Shown here: positions 1-8,553 of the stretch, in pieces
How positions within the stretch are numbered: the stretch's first letter is position 1
Layout: every line of letters begins with the position of its first letter
DNA from: Arthrobacter pascens
GTDB lineage: Bacteria > Actinomycetota > Actinomycetes > Actinomycetales > Micrococcaceae
Assembly (NCBI RefSeq): GCF_030815585.1
Contig: NZ_JAUSWY010000001.1
Coordinates: forward strand, 2,046,001 to 2,110,000
Direction of reading: 5' to 3'
DNA: 64,000 nucleotides
Notes under the pieces: model-generated
The model's database searches: none
What the model saw: only the letters and a program-made list of their open reading frames with translations
Told to the model about the DNA's origin: nothing
Program-made: the position numbers and the translations under genes

Positions 1-1
1 T

Positions 2-508
2 TTCCTGATCGGCATCATCGTGCCTGTGCAAATCGCGCTCGTACCGCTCTTCATCGACTACTCGACCATCAACCTGCTTGATACCTACCCGTCGATGATC
101 ATCCCGCTGGCCGGCTTCGCCCTTCCGATGTCGATCTACCTGTTCTCCTCGTTCTTTGAGTACATCCCCCGGGAAACCTACGAAGCCGCCTCTCTTGACG
201 GAGCAGGGCCCTACCGCATCTTCGGACTGATCACTCTCCCCCTCTCGGTAAATACTGTCGTGACGGTGGTGCTCGTTAACAGCATCTTCATCTGGAACGA
301 CTTCATTTTCGCCAATACCTTCGTCCTCTCGGAGGAACTGAAGACCATCCCGCTGGGCCTGCAGAACTACATCGGCGCCATGGGCAAGACCGACTGGACA
401 GCCACGTTCGCCGCCGTCTGCGTCACCATCACGCCCCTGCTGCTGGTCTTCCTGGTGCTCAACAAGGCAATGATCCAAGGCCTGGGGAGCGGGGCGACCA
501 AGGGATGA
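2..508 (+). CDS. Carbohydrate ABC transporter permease, CUT1/MalG type (5' partial)
   Basis: Inner-membrane permease subunit of a sugar importer, cut by the window edge. The frame is open from base 2 with no start visible. It carries the permease loop that contacts the ATPase: EAASLDGAG followed by I-x-LPLS around residues 60-80 of the visible part. Hydrophobic segments flank the loop (for example VVTVVLVNSIFIW and a C-terminal span ending near LVFLVLNKAMIQGL). The C-terminus is typical of MalG-like permeases. The stop overlaps an in-frame ATG of the LacI gene, so the two are probably one operon and the regulator probably senses the transported sugar. The substrate cannot be told from this part. 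Confidence 0.9.
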   Translation, partial: FLIGIIVPVQIALVPLFIDYSTINLLDTYPSMIIPLAGFALPMSIYLFSSFFEYIPRETYEAASLDGAGPYRIFGLITLPLSVNTVVTVVLVNSIFIWNDFIFANTFVLSEELKTIPLGLQNYIGAMGKTDWTATFAAVCVTITPLLLVFLVLNKAMIQGLGSGATKG

Positions 509-546
509 CAGCACCAACAGGCCGATATACTCCTGGAGGAGGGCAC

Positions 547-1626
547 ATGATTTCGCAGGAGAACAGTCCGGGCACGCCATCGGGTGCGGCTGCCCCCTTG
601 CAACAGAGCCAGCGCGCCCAACCCGTCACCCTGCGTCAAGTAGCCGAGGCCGCGGGCGTCTCCACAGCCACCGTCTCTCTGGTCGTCAACAAGAAAAAGG
701 CTGCCCGGATTTCCGACGAGACCCGCAAGCGGGTCCGGGACGCGATCCGGGATCTGGGCTACCGGCCAAATGCCATGGCGCAAACACTGGTCAGCGGGAG
801 TTCCCGGTTCATCGGCCTCGTCGCCGACGCCATCGCCACCACCCCGTTCGCCGGCCAGATCATCCACGGCGCCCAGGATGAGGCCTGGAAGCATGGCTAC
901 GCCCTTCTCATCGCCAACACCGAAGGCAACCATGAGCTGGAGACGGACGCCATTGCCATGATGCTTGAATACAAGGTCCGCGGCATCCTCTACTCGACCT
1001 GGTTCCACCGAGCCACCGACCTGCCGGCCTCCCTCCGGGAGTCGGACTTTGTCCTCGTCAACTGCTTTTCTGAGGAAGCGGGCACCCGGGCTGTCGTCCC
1101 AGACGAAATACAAGGCGGCCGTTCAGCCACAGAGATCCTGCTGAAGCACGGCCACCGCCGGATCGCCTTCATCAACGCCACCCTCCCCGCCCCGGCGAAG
1201 GATGGACGACTCCAGGGCTACAAGGAAGCGCTGGAAGCGGAAGGCATCCCCTTCGACGAGAGCCTTGTCCTTGAAGCCTATCCGGACCAGGAAGGCGGGT
1301 ACGGAGCGACCGAGGCACTCCTCAAGCGCGAGGTCACAGCCGTGTATTGCTACAACGACCGAATGGCGATGGGGCTATACGACGGGCTGCGAGAGCACGG
1401 CCTCTCCATCCCTGACGACTTAGCAGTGGTGGGATTCGACAACCAAGAAGTCATAGCCGCCCACCTCCGGCCCCCACTTTCCACCGTGTCCCTCCCCCAC
1501 TACGAACTGGGCGCAGCCGGAGTAAGGATGCTGCTCGGCCTTGAAGAACCGCCGGCCAGTGGCCCGGCAAAAATCCACTGTCCTACCGTGGAACGAAAGT
1601 CGGTACGGGTACTGACCCCCGCCTAG
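547..1626 (+). CDS. LacI family transcriptional regulator
   Basis: DNA-binding sugar-responsive regulator of about 359 residues. The N-terminal HTH reads VTLRQVAEAAGVSTATVS and is followed by the hinge-helix region DAIRDLGYRPN. The remainder is a periplasmic-binding-protein-like sensor ending with FDNQEVIAAHLRPPLSTV, the usual LacI C-terminal pattern. An in-frame ATG at 505 overlaps the permease stop, but GGAGGAGGG at 535-543 sits directly before the ATG at 547, which is therefore the preferred start. Its position right after the ABC permease gene suggests it controls that sugar operon. The ligand is unknown. Confidence 0.92.
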   Translation: MISQENSPGTPSGAAAPLQQSQRAQPVTLRQVAEAAGVSTATVSLVVNKKKAARISDETRKRVRDAIRDLGYRPNAMAQTLVSGSSRFIGLVADAIATTPFAGQIIHGAQDEAWKHGYALLIANTEGNHELETDAIAMMLEYKVRGILYSTWFHRATDLPASLRESDFVLVNCFSEEAGTRAVVPDEIQGGRSATEILLKHGHRRIAFINATLPAPAKDGRLQGYKEALEAEGIPFDESLVLEAYPDQEGGYGATEALLKREVTAVYCYNDRMAMGLYDGLREHGLSIPDDLAVVGFDNQEVIAAHLRPPLSTVSLPHYELGAAGVRMLLGLEEPPASGPAKIHCPTVERKSVRVLTPA

Positions 1627-1660
1627 TCAGCCCCGGGCGACTGCGAAGAAATGGAGCCTT

Positions 1661-1697
1661 ACTGCATAATGCACTCCAAGTGCAGTATGATGCACTT
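1661..1697 (+). promoter_or_regulatory. Palindromic operator and probable leaderless promoter of the XRE-cupin gene
   Basis: The inverted repeat AAGTGCA-(6 nt)-TGCACTT at 1678-1697 is perfect and ends at the base before the ATG at 1698. A second related element, TGCATAATGCA, lies at 1663-1673. TATGAT at 1686-1691 resembles a -10 box and would place transcription start at about 1698, so the mRNA may be leaderless; no Shine-Dalgarno is visible. This arrangement suggests autoregulation by the adjacent XRE-cupin protein (inference). Confidence 0.6.
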
Positions 1698-2303
1698 ATG
1701 GATGTAACTACAACGGCTTTGGCAACGGCGATTGGTGGAAGGGTCAAGCAGCAGCGGCGGTCGAAGGGCTGGACACTTGATCAGCTGGCAGAAGCTGCGG
1801 GGGTGAGCCGCCGGATGGTGGTCAATGTCGAGCAGGGCGCTGCGAATCCCAGCGTCGGTACCTTGCTGAGGATCAGTGACGCGCTGGGTGTTGGACTGCC
1901 GGCGTTGGTCGAGTTGCCTCGGCCCAGGCCTGTGACGGTCACCCGGAATGGTGGGGGTGCGGCCTTGTGGAGCTCTAAGTCAGGTGGCCTGGGTGTGCTG
2001 GTGGCCGGGACTGAGTCGCCGGATGTCGTTGAGCTCTGGGATTGGACATTGGGTGCTGGGGACCATCACGTGAGCGAGGCCCATTCGCGGGGTACGAAGG
2101 AGCTGCTCCAGGTCCAGCAGGGAACCGTCACGGTTGTGGTGGCCGACGAGTCGTTCATCCTCGAGTCTGGTGATGCTGTTTCGTTCCCTGGTGATGTTGG
2201 GCACTCATACGCCAATCCGGGCACGGAACCGGCAAGGTTCTCCTTGGCGGTCTTTGAGCCTGGTGTGGGATCGGGACACCGCTCGGAGGCAACTGATGCG
2301 TGA
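1698..2303 (+). CDS. XRE family regulator with C-terminal cupin domain
   Basis: Protein of about 201 residues. The N-terminal HTH_3 domain (RVKQQRRSKGWTLDQLAEAA, then GVSRRMVVNVEQGAANPSVG) is followed by a small cupin barrel (DHHVSEAHSRGTKELLQVQQG, later DAVSFPGDVGHSY) that should bind a small ligand. An upstream in-frame GTG at 1680 exists, but it lies inside the palindrome and has no ribosome site, so ATG 1698 is preferred as a leaderless start. The stop overlaps the start of the B3/B4 gene, and an EamA transporter follows. The likely role is to sense a small molecule and control this three-gene unit. Confidence 0.9.
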   Translation: MDVTTTALATAIGGRVKQQRRSKGWTLDQLAEAAGVSRRMVVNVEQGAANPSVGTLLRISDALGVGLPALVELPRPRPVTVTRNGGGAALWSSKSGGLGVLVAGTESPDVVELWDWTLGAGDHHVSEAHSRGTKELLQVQQGTVTVVVADESFILESGDAVSFPGDVGHSYANPGTEPARFSLAVFEPGVGSGHRSEATDA

Positions 2304-3033
2304 GCTGGGGATGATTCAGGAATTCCTGGACGGCGCCCGGGTTGAGCCAGCAGTGTTCTCGCTGCGGCCGGATTACCGTGCCGTCCTGCTGGCGGTGGAC
2401 GGGCTGGTCCCGGGCCCAAGCGACGATGCCAGTGAAATGCTGTTGCACGCAGCGGAGACTTCGGCCCGTGAAGCGCTGGAGATCCGGGAGGTGGAGGACC
2501 TTCCCCGTGTGGCGTCGTGGCGCGAGGCCTACAAGTCGTTCGGAGCAAAGCCGCAGCGCACGCGCAACAGCCTTGAATCGCTGCTGCGCCGTGCGGGGTC
2601 CGGCCTCCCCCGGGTGAACCGGCTTACTGACATTTACAATGCAATCTCGGTTCTGCACCAGGTCCCGCTGGGCGGCGAGGACCTGACCGGCTACACCGGT
2701 GCACCGCGGCTTATCCGGGCCACCGGCAGGGAGCCTTTCGACACTGTCGCGGGCGGCGCCGGGGTGATCGAGCACCCGGAACCTGGCGAGGTGGCCTGGT
2801 GCGACGATGCCGGTGTGACCTGCCGGCGCTGGAGCTGGCGCCAGGGACGGCGCACCCAGCTCCGCGCGGACACCACCACAGCCCTGTTCATCATCGACGC
2901 GCTTGAGCCAATGACTGACGGGGCACTTCATGCCGCAACTGAAGACCTGACCGCCCATCTGGCGCGGCTCGGTCCCGACGTCAGGATCGCAGGCCGGCTG
3001 ATAGCCGCCAATTCGTTCAACGAAGGAAACTGA
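2296..3033 (+). CDS. B3/B4 domain-containing protein (tRNA-editing-domain homolog)
   Basis: A free-standing protein of about 245 residues related to the B3/B4 domain of the phenylalanyl-tRNA synthetase beta subunit, which hydrolyses mischarged tRNA. Recognisable features include WREAYKSFGAKPQRTRNSLE followed by LPRVNRLTDIYNAISVLHQ and PLGGEDL, typical of stand-alone B3/B4 proteins. The frame is open further upstream, but ATG 2296 is preceded by GGAGGC at 2285-2290 and overlaps the upstream stop, indicating translational coupling. The substrate is unknown. Linkage to a cupin regulator and an exporter suggests handling of an amino acid or an aminoacyl-tRNA (inference). Confidence 0.85.
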   Translation: MRELGMIQEFLDGARVEPAVFSLRPDYRAVLLAVDGLVPGPSDDASEMLLHAAETSAREALEIREVEDLPRVASWREAYKSFGAKPQRTRNSLESLLRRAGSGLPRVNRLTDIYNAISVLHQVPLGGEDLTGYTGAPRLIRATGREPFDTVAGGAGVIEHPEPGEVAWCDDAGVTCRRWSWRQGRRTQLRADTTTALFIIDALEPMTDGALHAATEDLTAHLARLGPDVRIAGRLIAANSFNEGN

Positions 3034-3075
3034 GATGCCCTACCAGCCGCTCGAAACGCGCTGGGTGTACCGGCC

Positions 3076-3981
3076 ATGACCAGAGGCGCCTCCATCAATG
3101 CCCGGGTCCCCGCGTGGGGGCTGGCCGTGACGGCGATGCTGTCGGTCCAACTGGGCTCAGCCCTGTCGGTCGATCTGATTGATGCCGTCGGCCCGGCCGG
3201 AACCGCATTGCTGAGACTCAGCCTGGGAGCGGTCATCCTCCTGGCGATAGCCCGCCCGCCGCTGCGCACTGTCCGCTGGCACGACGTCCCGGCACTGCTC
3301 GGCCTCGGCGTAACTACCGGTCTGGTGACCATCGGGTTCCTCGCCGCGATCGAGCACATCCCGCTCGGAACCGCCGTCGCAATTGAATTCCTCGGCCCGC
3401 TGACGGTGGCCGCCATCCGCAGCCACAGCCGAAGGGCGCTCATCTGGCCAGCCGTGGCGCTGCTCGGGGTCGTTCTTCTCACCCAGCCCTGGCAGGGCGG
3501 ATTCGACCCCACCGGTGTAGGGTTCACGGCGCTTGCTGCTATCGGGTGGGCCGCCTATATTTTGCTCACCCAGCGGATCGGTGATCGCTTCACCGGGATC
3601 GGAGCACTCTCACTCACTGTCCCCATCGCCGCCGTGACGGCAGCGGTTGTCGGCATACCGCAGGCCGCCGGCCACCTCACCCCTGCGATCCTGGCCGCCG
3701 CGGCGGGTCTGGCCATTCTTCTGCCCGTGCTGCCGTTCGCGCTGGAAATGCTCGCCTTGCGCAGGATGACGCCTACCGCGTTCGGAACCCTGATGGCCCT
3801 CGAACCGGCCCTCGGCGTCCTCCTCGGACTGCTCATAATGCACCAGCAGCCCTCGGCCATCCAGGTCCTCGGGATCCTGCTCGTCGTCCTCGCCGGAGCC
3901 GCCGCGCAACGCGGTGGCCGACGCCGGCCGCGGTCGACCGAACAGATGGGCAGCCCCGCCCAGCTCGACCTCGTTGGCTAA
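3076..3981 (+). CDS. EamA/DMT family transporter, RhtA-like
   Basis: Integral membrane protein of about 301 residues with ten predicted hydrophobic helices arranged as two EamA repeats. It resembles RhtA-type threonine/homoserine exporters: an early AMLSVQLGSALSVDLIDAVG helix, LGTAVAIEFLGPLTVA in the first repeat and the second-repeat signature TAFGTLMALEPALGVLLGLL. It lies 42 bases after the B3/B4 gene in the same direction, so it is probably co-transcribed. The family exports amino acids or other small metabolites. The substrate here is unknown but is probably the same compound the cupin regulator senses. Confidence 0.9.
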   Translation: MTRGASINARVPAWGLAVTAMLSVQLGSALSVDLIDAVGPAGTALLRLSLGAVILLAIARPPLRTVRWHDVPALLGLGVTTGLVTIGFLAAIEHIPLGTAVAIEFLGPLTVAAIRSHSRRALIWPAVALLGVVLLTQPWQGGFDPTGVGFTALAAIGWAAYILLTQRIGDRFTGIGALSLTVPIAAVTAAVVGIPQAAGHLTPAILAAAAGLAILLPVLPFALEMLALRRMTPTAFGTLMALEPALGVLLGLLIMHQQPSAIQVLGILLVVLAGAAAQRGGRRRPRSTEQMGSPAQLDLVG

Positions 3982-4117
3982 CCGCCCAGCCGGGCGACGC
4001 ACAACCTGCACCGCGCCTCGCGTCCATGTATCCCACTCCGCCAAGCCCGCGCACAGCGATCGCGGCCCGCACCGCGCATACTGCTTCCACGCGTGATTCA
4101 ACAAAGGAGTTAGAACG

Positions 4118-5014
4118 ATGTTCACCGGCTTAAGCGCCTTTCCCCTCACACCACTTGAAAACGATGCAGTAGCTGAGGCAACTTTCGTTCGCCTGATCGA
4201 ACGGCTCGCGGAGGCTAAGGTCGACTCCATTACGGCGCTTGGATCCACCGGCTCCTACGCGTACCTCAGCAGCGAGGAGCGAAAGCGTGTCGCCCGCATG
4301 GCAGTCGAGCACGCCGGCGGAACACCCGTGTTCATCGGGATCGGTGCGTTGCGGACCTCACAGGTCCTCACCAACGCGGAAAACGCCGAGAAAGCCGGAG
4401 CCGCCGGTCTTCTGCTCGCACCGATGACGTATCAGCCCCTTACAGATGATGATGTGTTCGAACTTTTCCGGACCGTCACAGCGCAGTCATCGCTGCCCGT
4501 CATCGTCTACGACAACCCGGGCACCACCCACTTCACCTTCACCACCGAACTGTACGGACGCATCGCCGAACTGCCCGGAATCGCTTCCATCAAGATCCCC
4601 GGCGTACCGGCCGTCCCGGAGCAGGCACAAGCACGGGTCCAGGAAATCAGGGCGGCCATCCCCGAGCACGTGACCATCGGAGTGTCCGGAGACGCCAAGG
4701 CCGCCGCCGGCTTGGCCGCCGGATGCCATGCCTGGTACTCGGTCATGGGCGGCACCTTGCCGGCCCTTGCCATGGAAATCACCCGGGCGGCCCGGGAAGG
4801 ACGGTTCCCGGACGCCGTCGCCGCATCCAAACGGCTTTCCCCGTTGTGGGAACTCTTCACCGAATTCGGCGGGAGCATCCGGGTGGTTGCCGCCATAGCA
4901 GAACACCTGGGACTGGCACCCCAGGCCAGCCTGCCGCTTCCCATCCAGGGCTTGACCGAGGACCAGCGTGAACGCGTTGCCAGGGTTATCGATGCACTCG
5001 GCCTCCACCGGTAG
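4118..5014 (+). CDS. Dihydrodipicolinate synthase/N-acetylneuraminate lyase family aldolase
   Basis: Class I TIM-barrel aldolase of 298 residues. The Schiff-base lysine is probably Lys159 in ASIKIPG, the supporting tyrosine is Tyr131 in VIVYDNPG, and the pyruvate-binding loop is GSTGS at 42-46. AAGGAG upstream sets the ATG at 4118. Housekeeping DapA proteins usually sit beside dapB or a ribonuclease J gene. Neither is here, so this is more likely a paralog acting on a pyruvate-derived aldol in a catabolic route. It follows the EamA gene in the same direction but about 135 bases away, so membership of that operon is uncertain. Confidence 0.88.
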   Translation: MFTGLSAFPLTPLENDAVAEATFVRLIERLAEAKVDSITALGSTGSYAYLSSEERKRVARMAVEHAGGTPVFIGIGALRTSQVLTNAENAEKAGAAGLLLAPMTYQPLTDDDVFELFRTVTAQSSLPVIVYDNPGTTHFTFTTELYGRIAELPGIASIKIPGVPAVPEQAQARVQEIRAAIPEHVTIGVSGDAKAAAGLAAGCHAWYSVMGGTLPALAMEITRAAREGRFPDAVAASKRLSPLWELFTEFGGSIRVVAAIAEHLGLAPQASLPLPIQGLTEDQRERVARVIDALGLHR

Positions 5015-5088
5015 CCCTTACAGACCCGAATGGCTGCCCTTGAGACTGGCGCCGATGTCAGAGCCAGCGCAATCATTCCGGGCGCTAC

Positions 5089-5104
5089 CCTCACTTCGGT
5101 GAGG
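5089..5104 (+). terminator. Hairpin downstream of the DapA-like gene
   Basis: CCTCAC-TTCG-GTGAGG is a perfect 6-bp stem with a stable TTCG loop in the gap between two genes of the same direction. No T-tract follows, so its function as a terminator is inferred only. Confidence 0.4.
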
Positions 5105-5228
5105 CTCCGTACCTAGTCTCAAGGGGGGTACAGGCGTAGCGTCTATCTAACAGATCAAGGCGGCGATCGACGGTTGGGCTCGGATTCGCACGGCGCCGCC
5201 CGGTAATGAGCCGTTGAAGGAGGCCGGG

Positions 5229-7385
5229 ATGGCTGGATGGAACGCCGACACGGCCGCCGGGCCGCTAGGGGCGGGGACTCTCACCTTGGTGGAAGGTTCA
5301 TCCTTCTGTATTTCCCTGGCGAACGGGGACATCCATCCGGAACATCCGCACGGGGTTTTCCATGAGGACACGCGCATCCTGTCACGCTGGAACCTGACCG
5401 TGAACGGGCAGCCGCTGGAGCCCCTGACGGCGGAGACGAAGGAGCCTTATCGGGCCCTGTTTATTGGCCGCGTTCCCCGCTCGGACGGGTACGCGGACAG
5501 TCCATTGATCGTGGAGCGCCTGCGCGAAGTCGGGACGGGAATCGTAGAGGAGGTCACCCTTCGGAACTACTCCCCGGAACCAGCCGAATGCGTGATCGCC
5601 CTCAGCGTCGAATCGGACTTCGCGGACCTCTTTGAGGTAAAGGAGGCACGCGTCCAGCGGCTCTGGGAAGAATCCCGCCTGCCGGACGGGGATTCGCTGA
5701 CTATCAGCGCCGTCTGGCAGGCGGTCCGGAAGGGCGTCGTCGTCAGGGCAAAGGGCGCCGATATCACACCGGAGGCTGTGACGTACCGGCTGGTTGTCCC
5801 GCCGCACGGACACTGGAGCACCCTGTTGACCGTGGCGCCCACCCTAAATGGCGGAGTACCGGTGGCATCATTCGTCCATCCGGCTGCGGGAGAAATGTCT
5901 CCGCGCGACCGCCGCCGCCAGGAGTGGGTGGCCAAGATTCCGAAGCTGCATATGGGCAACCATTCCATCGAACAGACCCTTCGGCGCAGCTACGACGACC
6001 TGGGCGCGCTCCGCATCGAGGACCCCGACCATCCAGAGCGGATCGTCGTGGCCGCCGGCGCGCCCTGGTTCATGACCCTCTTCGGCCGGGACTCGCTCTT
6101 TGCCTCGGAAATGGCGCTGCCGGTGGACCCGTCGCTGGCCCTTGGAACGCTGCAGACGCTCGCTGATCGCCAGGGCAGTGTGGTGGATCCGATGAGCGAG
6201 GAGGAACCGGGCAAGATCCTGCACGAGGTCAGGCTCGGTGTCTCGGGCGGGTTGTCCCTGGGCGGTAAGTCCTCCTACTACGGCAGCGTCGACGCCACGC
6301 CGCTGTTCGTGATGACGCTGGGATCGGTCAGCCGCTGGGGCTTTGCCAAGGACACCATCGCCGCCCTTCTGCCCCACGCCGACCGGGCTCTGGACTGGAT
6401 CCGGGACTATGGCGACAAGGACGGTGACGGGTTCGTCGAGTATGAGCGCCTTAACCCACAGGGGCTCATCAACCAGGGCTGGAAGGACTCCTGGGACGGC
6501 ATCAACTTCGCGGACGGGACACTGGCTGAACCACCGATCGCACTCTGCGAAGTCCAGGCTTACGTCTATGACGCGTATCTGGCCCGCGCATGGATGGCGT
6601 ACGACGCCGGAGACGCGTCCTTGGGTGCCCAGCTCACCGAGCAAGCGGCCCAGTTGAAAAAGCGCTTCAACGAAGAGTTCTGGATGCCTGACCGCGGCTA
6701 CTACGCCATCGCCTTGGACGGCAGGAAGCGGCAGGTCGACGCGTGTGCATCCAACATGGGGCAGTGCCTCTGGCATGGCATTGTCGATGAGGATAAGGCA
6801 CCGCTGGTGGCCGAACGGCTCATGTCCCCCGAGATGTTCAGCGGGTGGGGCGTGCGGACCCTCGCCAGCGACATGGGCGCCTACAATCCGGCCAGCTACC
6901 ACAACGGTTCCGTCTGGCCGCATGACAATGCGCTCATCGCGGCAGGCCTGTTGCGCTACGGCTTTGTGGAGGAGGCGCAACGGATCTCCACGGCCCTGCT
7001 GGAGGCGGCCGAATACAGCAACGGGCGGCTCCCGGAGCTGTTCTGCGGCTTCAGCCGGGACCAAGCCGCAGAGCCCGTGCCGTATCCGACGGCCTGCTCC
7101 CCGCAGGCGTGGGCGGCGACCACACCGATCATGCTGGTGACCAGCCTGATGCGGTACGACGCCCATATTTCCCGTGGCGGCTTCTGGATGGATCCGGTAA
7201 TCCCGGAATCCTACGGCGACCTGCACATCACCAACGCGCCGCTGGCTGGAGGACGGATCACCATCGACATTGCCGGTTCCGAACCTTCCGTGCAGGGGCT
7301 GCCCGAAGGAATAGCTTTCCACCGTGCGCACCGACCCTGGCTGACAGAATTAGTGGAACGGGCGGGAATGAGGACTGAGGACTAG
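5229..7385 (+). CDS. Glycogen debranching N-terminal domain / amylo-alpha-1,6-glucosidase-like protein
   Basis: Protein of about 718 residues. The N-terminal glycogen-debranching domain covers roughly residues 20-215 (FCISLANGDIHPEHPHGVFH, EDTRILSRWNLTVNG). An (alpha/alpha)6 glycosidase-like domain follows, with AAGAPWFMTLFGRDSLFASE, then NQGWKDSWDGI and YHNGSVWPHDNALIA, positions that hold acidic catalytic residues in related enzymes. AAGGAGG at 5217-5223 places the start at ATG 5229 rather than the upstream TTG. It probably hydrolyses alpha-glucosidic links in glycogen- or trehalose-type compounds in the cytoplasm. No other glycogen genes are near and the substrate is unproven. Confidence 0.88.
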   Translation: MAGWNADTAAGPLGAGTLTLVEGSSFCISLANGDIHPEHPHGVFHEDTRILSRWNLTVNGQPLEPLTAETKEPYRALFIGRVPRSDGYADSPLIVERLREVGTGIVEEVTLRNYSPEPAECVIALSVESDFADLFEVKEARVQRLWEESRLPDGDSLTISAVWQAVRKGVVVRAKGADITPEAVTYRLVVPPHGHWSTLLTVAPTLNGGVPVASFVHPAAGEMSPRDRRRQEWVAKIPKLHMGNHSIEQTLRRSYDDLGALRIEDPDHPERIVVAAGAPWFMTLFGRDSLFASEMALPVDPSLALGTLQTLADRQGSVVDPMSEEEPGKILHEVRLGVSGGLSLGGKSSYYGSVDATPLFVMTLGSVSRWGFAKDTIAALLPHADRALDWIRDYGDKDGDGFVEYERLNPQGLINQGWKDSWDGINFADGTLAEPPIALCEVQAYVYDAYLARAWMAYDAGDASLGAQLTEQAAQLKKRFNEEFWMPDRGYYAIALDGRKRQVDACASNMGQCLWHGIVDEDKAPLVAERLMSPEMFSGWGVRTLASDMGAYNPASYHNGSVWPHDNALIAAGLLRYGFVEEAQRISTALLEAAEYSNGRLPELFCGFSRDQAAEPVPYPTACSPQAWAATTPIMLVTSLMRYDAHISRGGFWMDPVIPESYGDLHITNAPLAGGRITIDIAGSEPSVQGLPEGIAFHRAHRPWLTELVERAGMRTED

Positions 7386-7751
7386 CACCAGATCTCAGGG
7401 GGCCACTGGCGGTTCCGCCACGTACGCGTCGTGAAGGAGCCGCGTAAACGTTGCATCGATGTGAAGCTGGTACCTCCTGGACTGCATTCATGATCCGGGG
7501 CACCTTGAGCCCTGCGCGCTGCCCACCCTCGTTGATCGCCTACGCGATCATGACGAGCGAATCGCAGAGCTTCTCAGCACCCGCGATGCGCTACAGGGGT
7601 TGATCGACTCATCGACCCTTCCCCCGCAGGGAACGCCCACGTCAGGAGGAGTCAGGTCGATTTCCTCGACCACAGGATCATCGCCGGGATCCAAGCAGGA
7701 GCGTAGGCTCGGCGGGTCGGTCAAGGCATAGACCCACCACCAGCACGGCGG
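7386..7751. other. Gene-free gap with a possible decayed MerR-type coiled-coil fragment
   Basis: There is no intact gene here. A short + frame around 7489-7620 encodes a charged helix (LVDRLRDHDERIAELLSTRD) like the C-terminal coiled coil of MerR-type regulators, but no HTH precedes it. It is either a remnant or chance. Confidence 0.3.
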
Positions 7752-8432
7752 CTAGGCGGCGAAAAGGGCTTCACGGACGGCGTGCTCGAAGCCGCTGACG
7801 TGGATCCGCGCAAGCTCAGCAGCCTTGGCCTCATCCCCGTCAATGACCGCACGGAGCAAATCGACGTGCTCATGCACGTGGCGGGAGAGGTCTGGAAGAC
7901 GATCCAGAACCATGCACCAGATTCGCGTTGCGAGATTGTCGTAGCGAATCAGGACATCTTCGAGGTGGGGATTGCCGGCAGCCGCATAGATGCCCTGATG
8001 CACACGGGCATCCAGCCGCAGTGTTTCGACGACTGACGCCGCACTTGTTTCGAATGACTCAACGGCATGCATAACATCCCGCAACCTCTCCCTCGCCGAT
8101 GCGGTGGCCACCCGCGCGGCCCGGGAAGCGGCAAGGGGCTCAAGTTGGGTGCGGATTTCGGAAATGAACGCAAGATCAGTGACCTCCACGCGTGTCGCGA
8201 AAGTGCCTCGCCGCGGGTAGGAAACCACCAGGCGATCGAGCTCCAGCCGCTTCAAGGCTTCACGCACCGGAGTCCGCCCAACGCCAAGGTCCTTCGCGAG
8301 CAGGTCGTCATTAAGCAGATCGCCGGGCTTGATGTCAAGCATCAGCAGACGGTCCCGGATGCGTTCGTAGGCCACGTCTGCCAATGACCTCCTTGCGGCA
8401 TCATCAGCGATTGCCAAAGCTTCTACAGCCAT
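7752..8432 (-). CDS. GntR family regulator with FCD domain (first paralog)
   Basis: Regulator of 226 residues. The N-terminal winged HTH (YERIRDRLLMLDIKPGDLL, then LGVGRTPVREALKRLELDRL) is followed by an all-helical FCD ligand domain with the metal-binding pattern D-x3-H in RLDARVHQG and later histidines (RHVHEH). It is divergent from purU with 121 bases between them, and this gap carries the motif ATATATCAGT. It is clearly a paralog of the GntR at 13682-14383; shared stretches include RYDNLATRIW and PRRGTFA. Both flank the C1 gene set and probably regulate it in response to a methylated amine or C1 metabolite (inference). Confidence 0.92.
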   Translation of the reverse strand: MAVEALAIADDAARRSLADVAYERIRDRLLMLDIKPGDLLNDDLLAKDLGVGRTPVREALKRLELDRLVVSYPRRGTFATRVEVTDLAFISEIRTQLEPLAASRAARVATASARERLRDVMHAVESFETSAASVVETLRLDARVHQGIYAAAGNPHLEDVLIRYDNLATRIWCMVLDRLPDLSRHVHEHVDLLRAVIDGDEAKAAELARIHVSGFEHAVREALFAA

Positions 8433-8508
8433 AGCGTGGACCCCTTTCCGTTCAAGCCAAGAAGGCTATTGACCTCACCCATTGACCAGTATACGCTGAG
8501 ACCAACCC

Positions 8509-8520
8509 TAATATATCAGT
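8509..8520 (+). promoter_or_regulatory. Candidate GntR operator in the purU promoter region
   Basis: TAATATATCAGT, on the other strand ACTGATATATTA, matches the element found before the MTHFR-like and fdhA genes. It lies in the divergent gap between the GntR gene and purU. A related AATATATC lies at 8533-8540. Confidence 0.55.
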
Positions 8521-8553
8521 CGTGATTCTTAGAATATATCTAAAGGAGGAGAC

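Noticed and set aside
4018..4117. A riboswitch or leader before the DapA-like gene
   Set aside because: The 100 bases before the ribosome site show no clear conserved aptamer or terminator/antiterminator pair.
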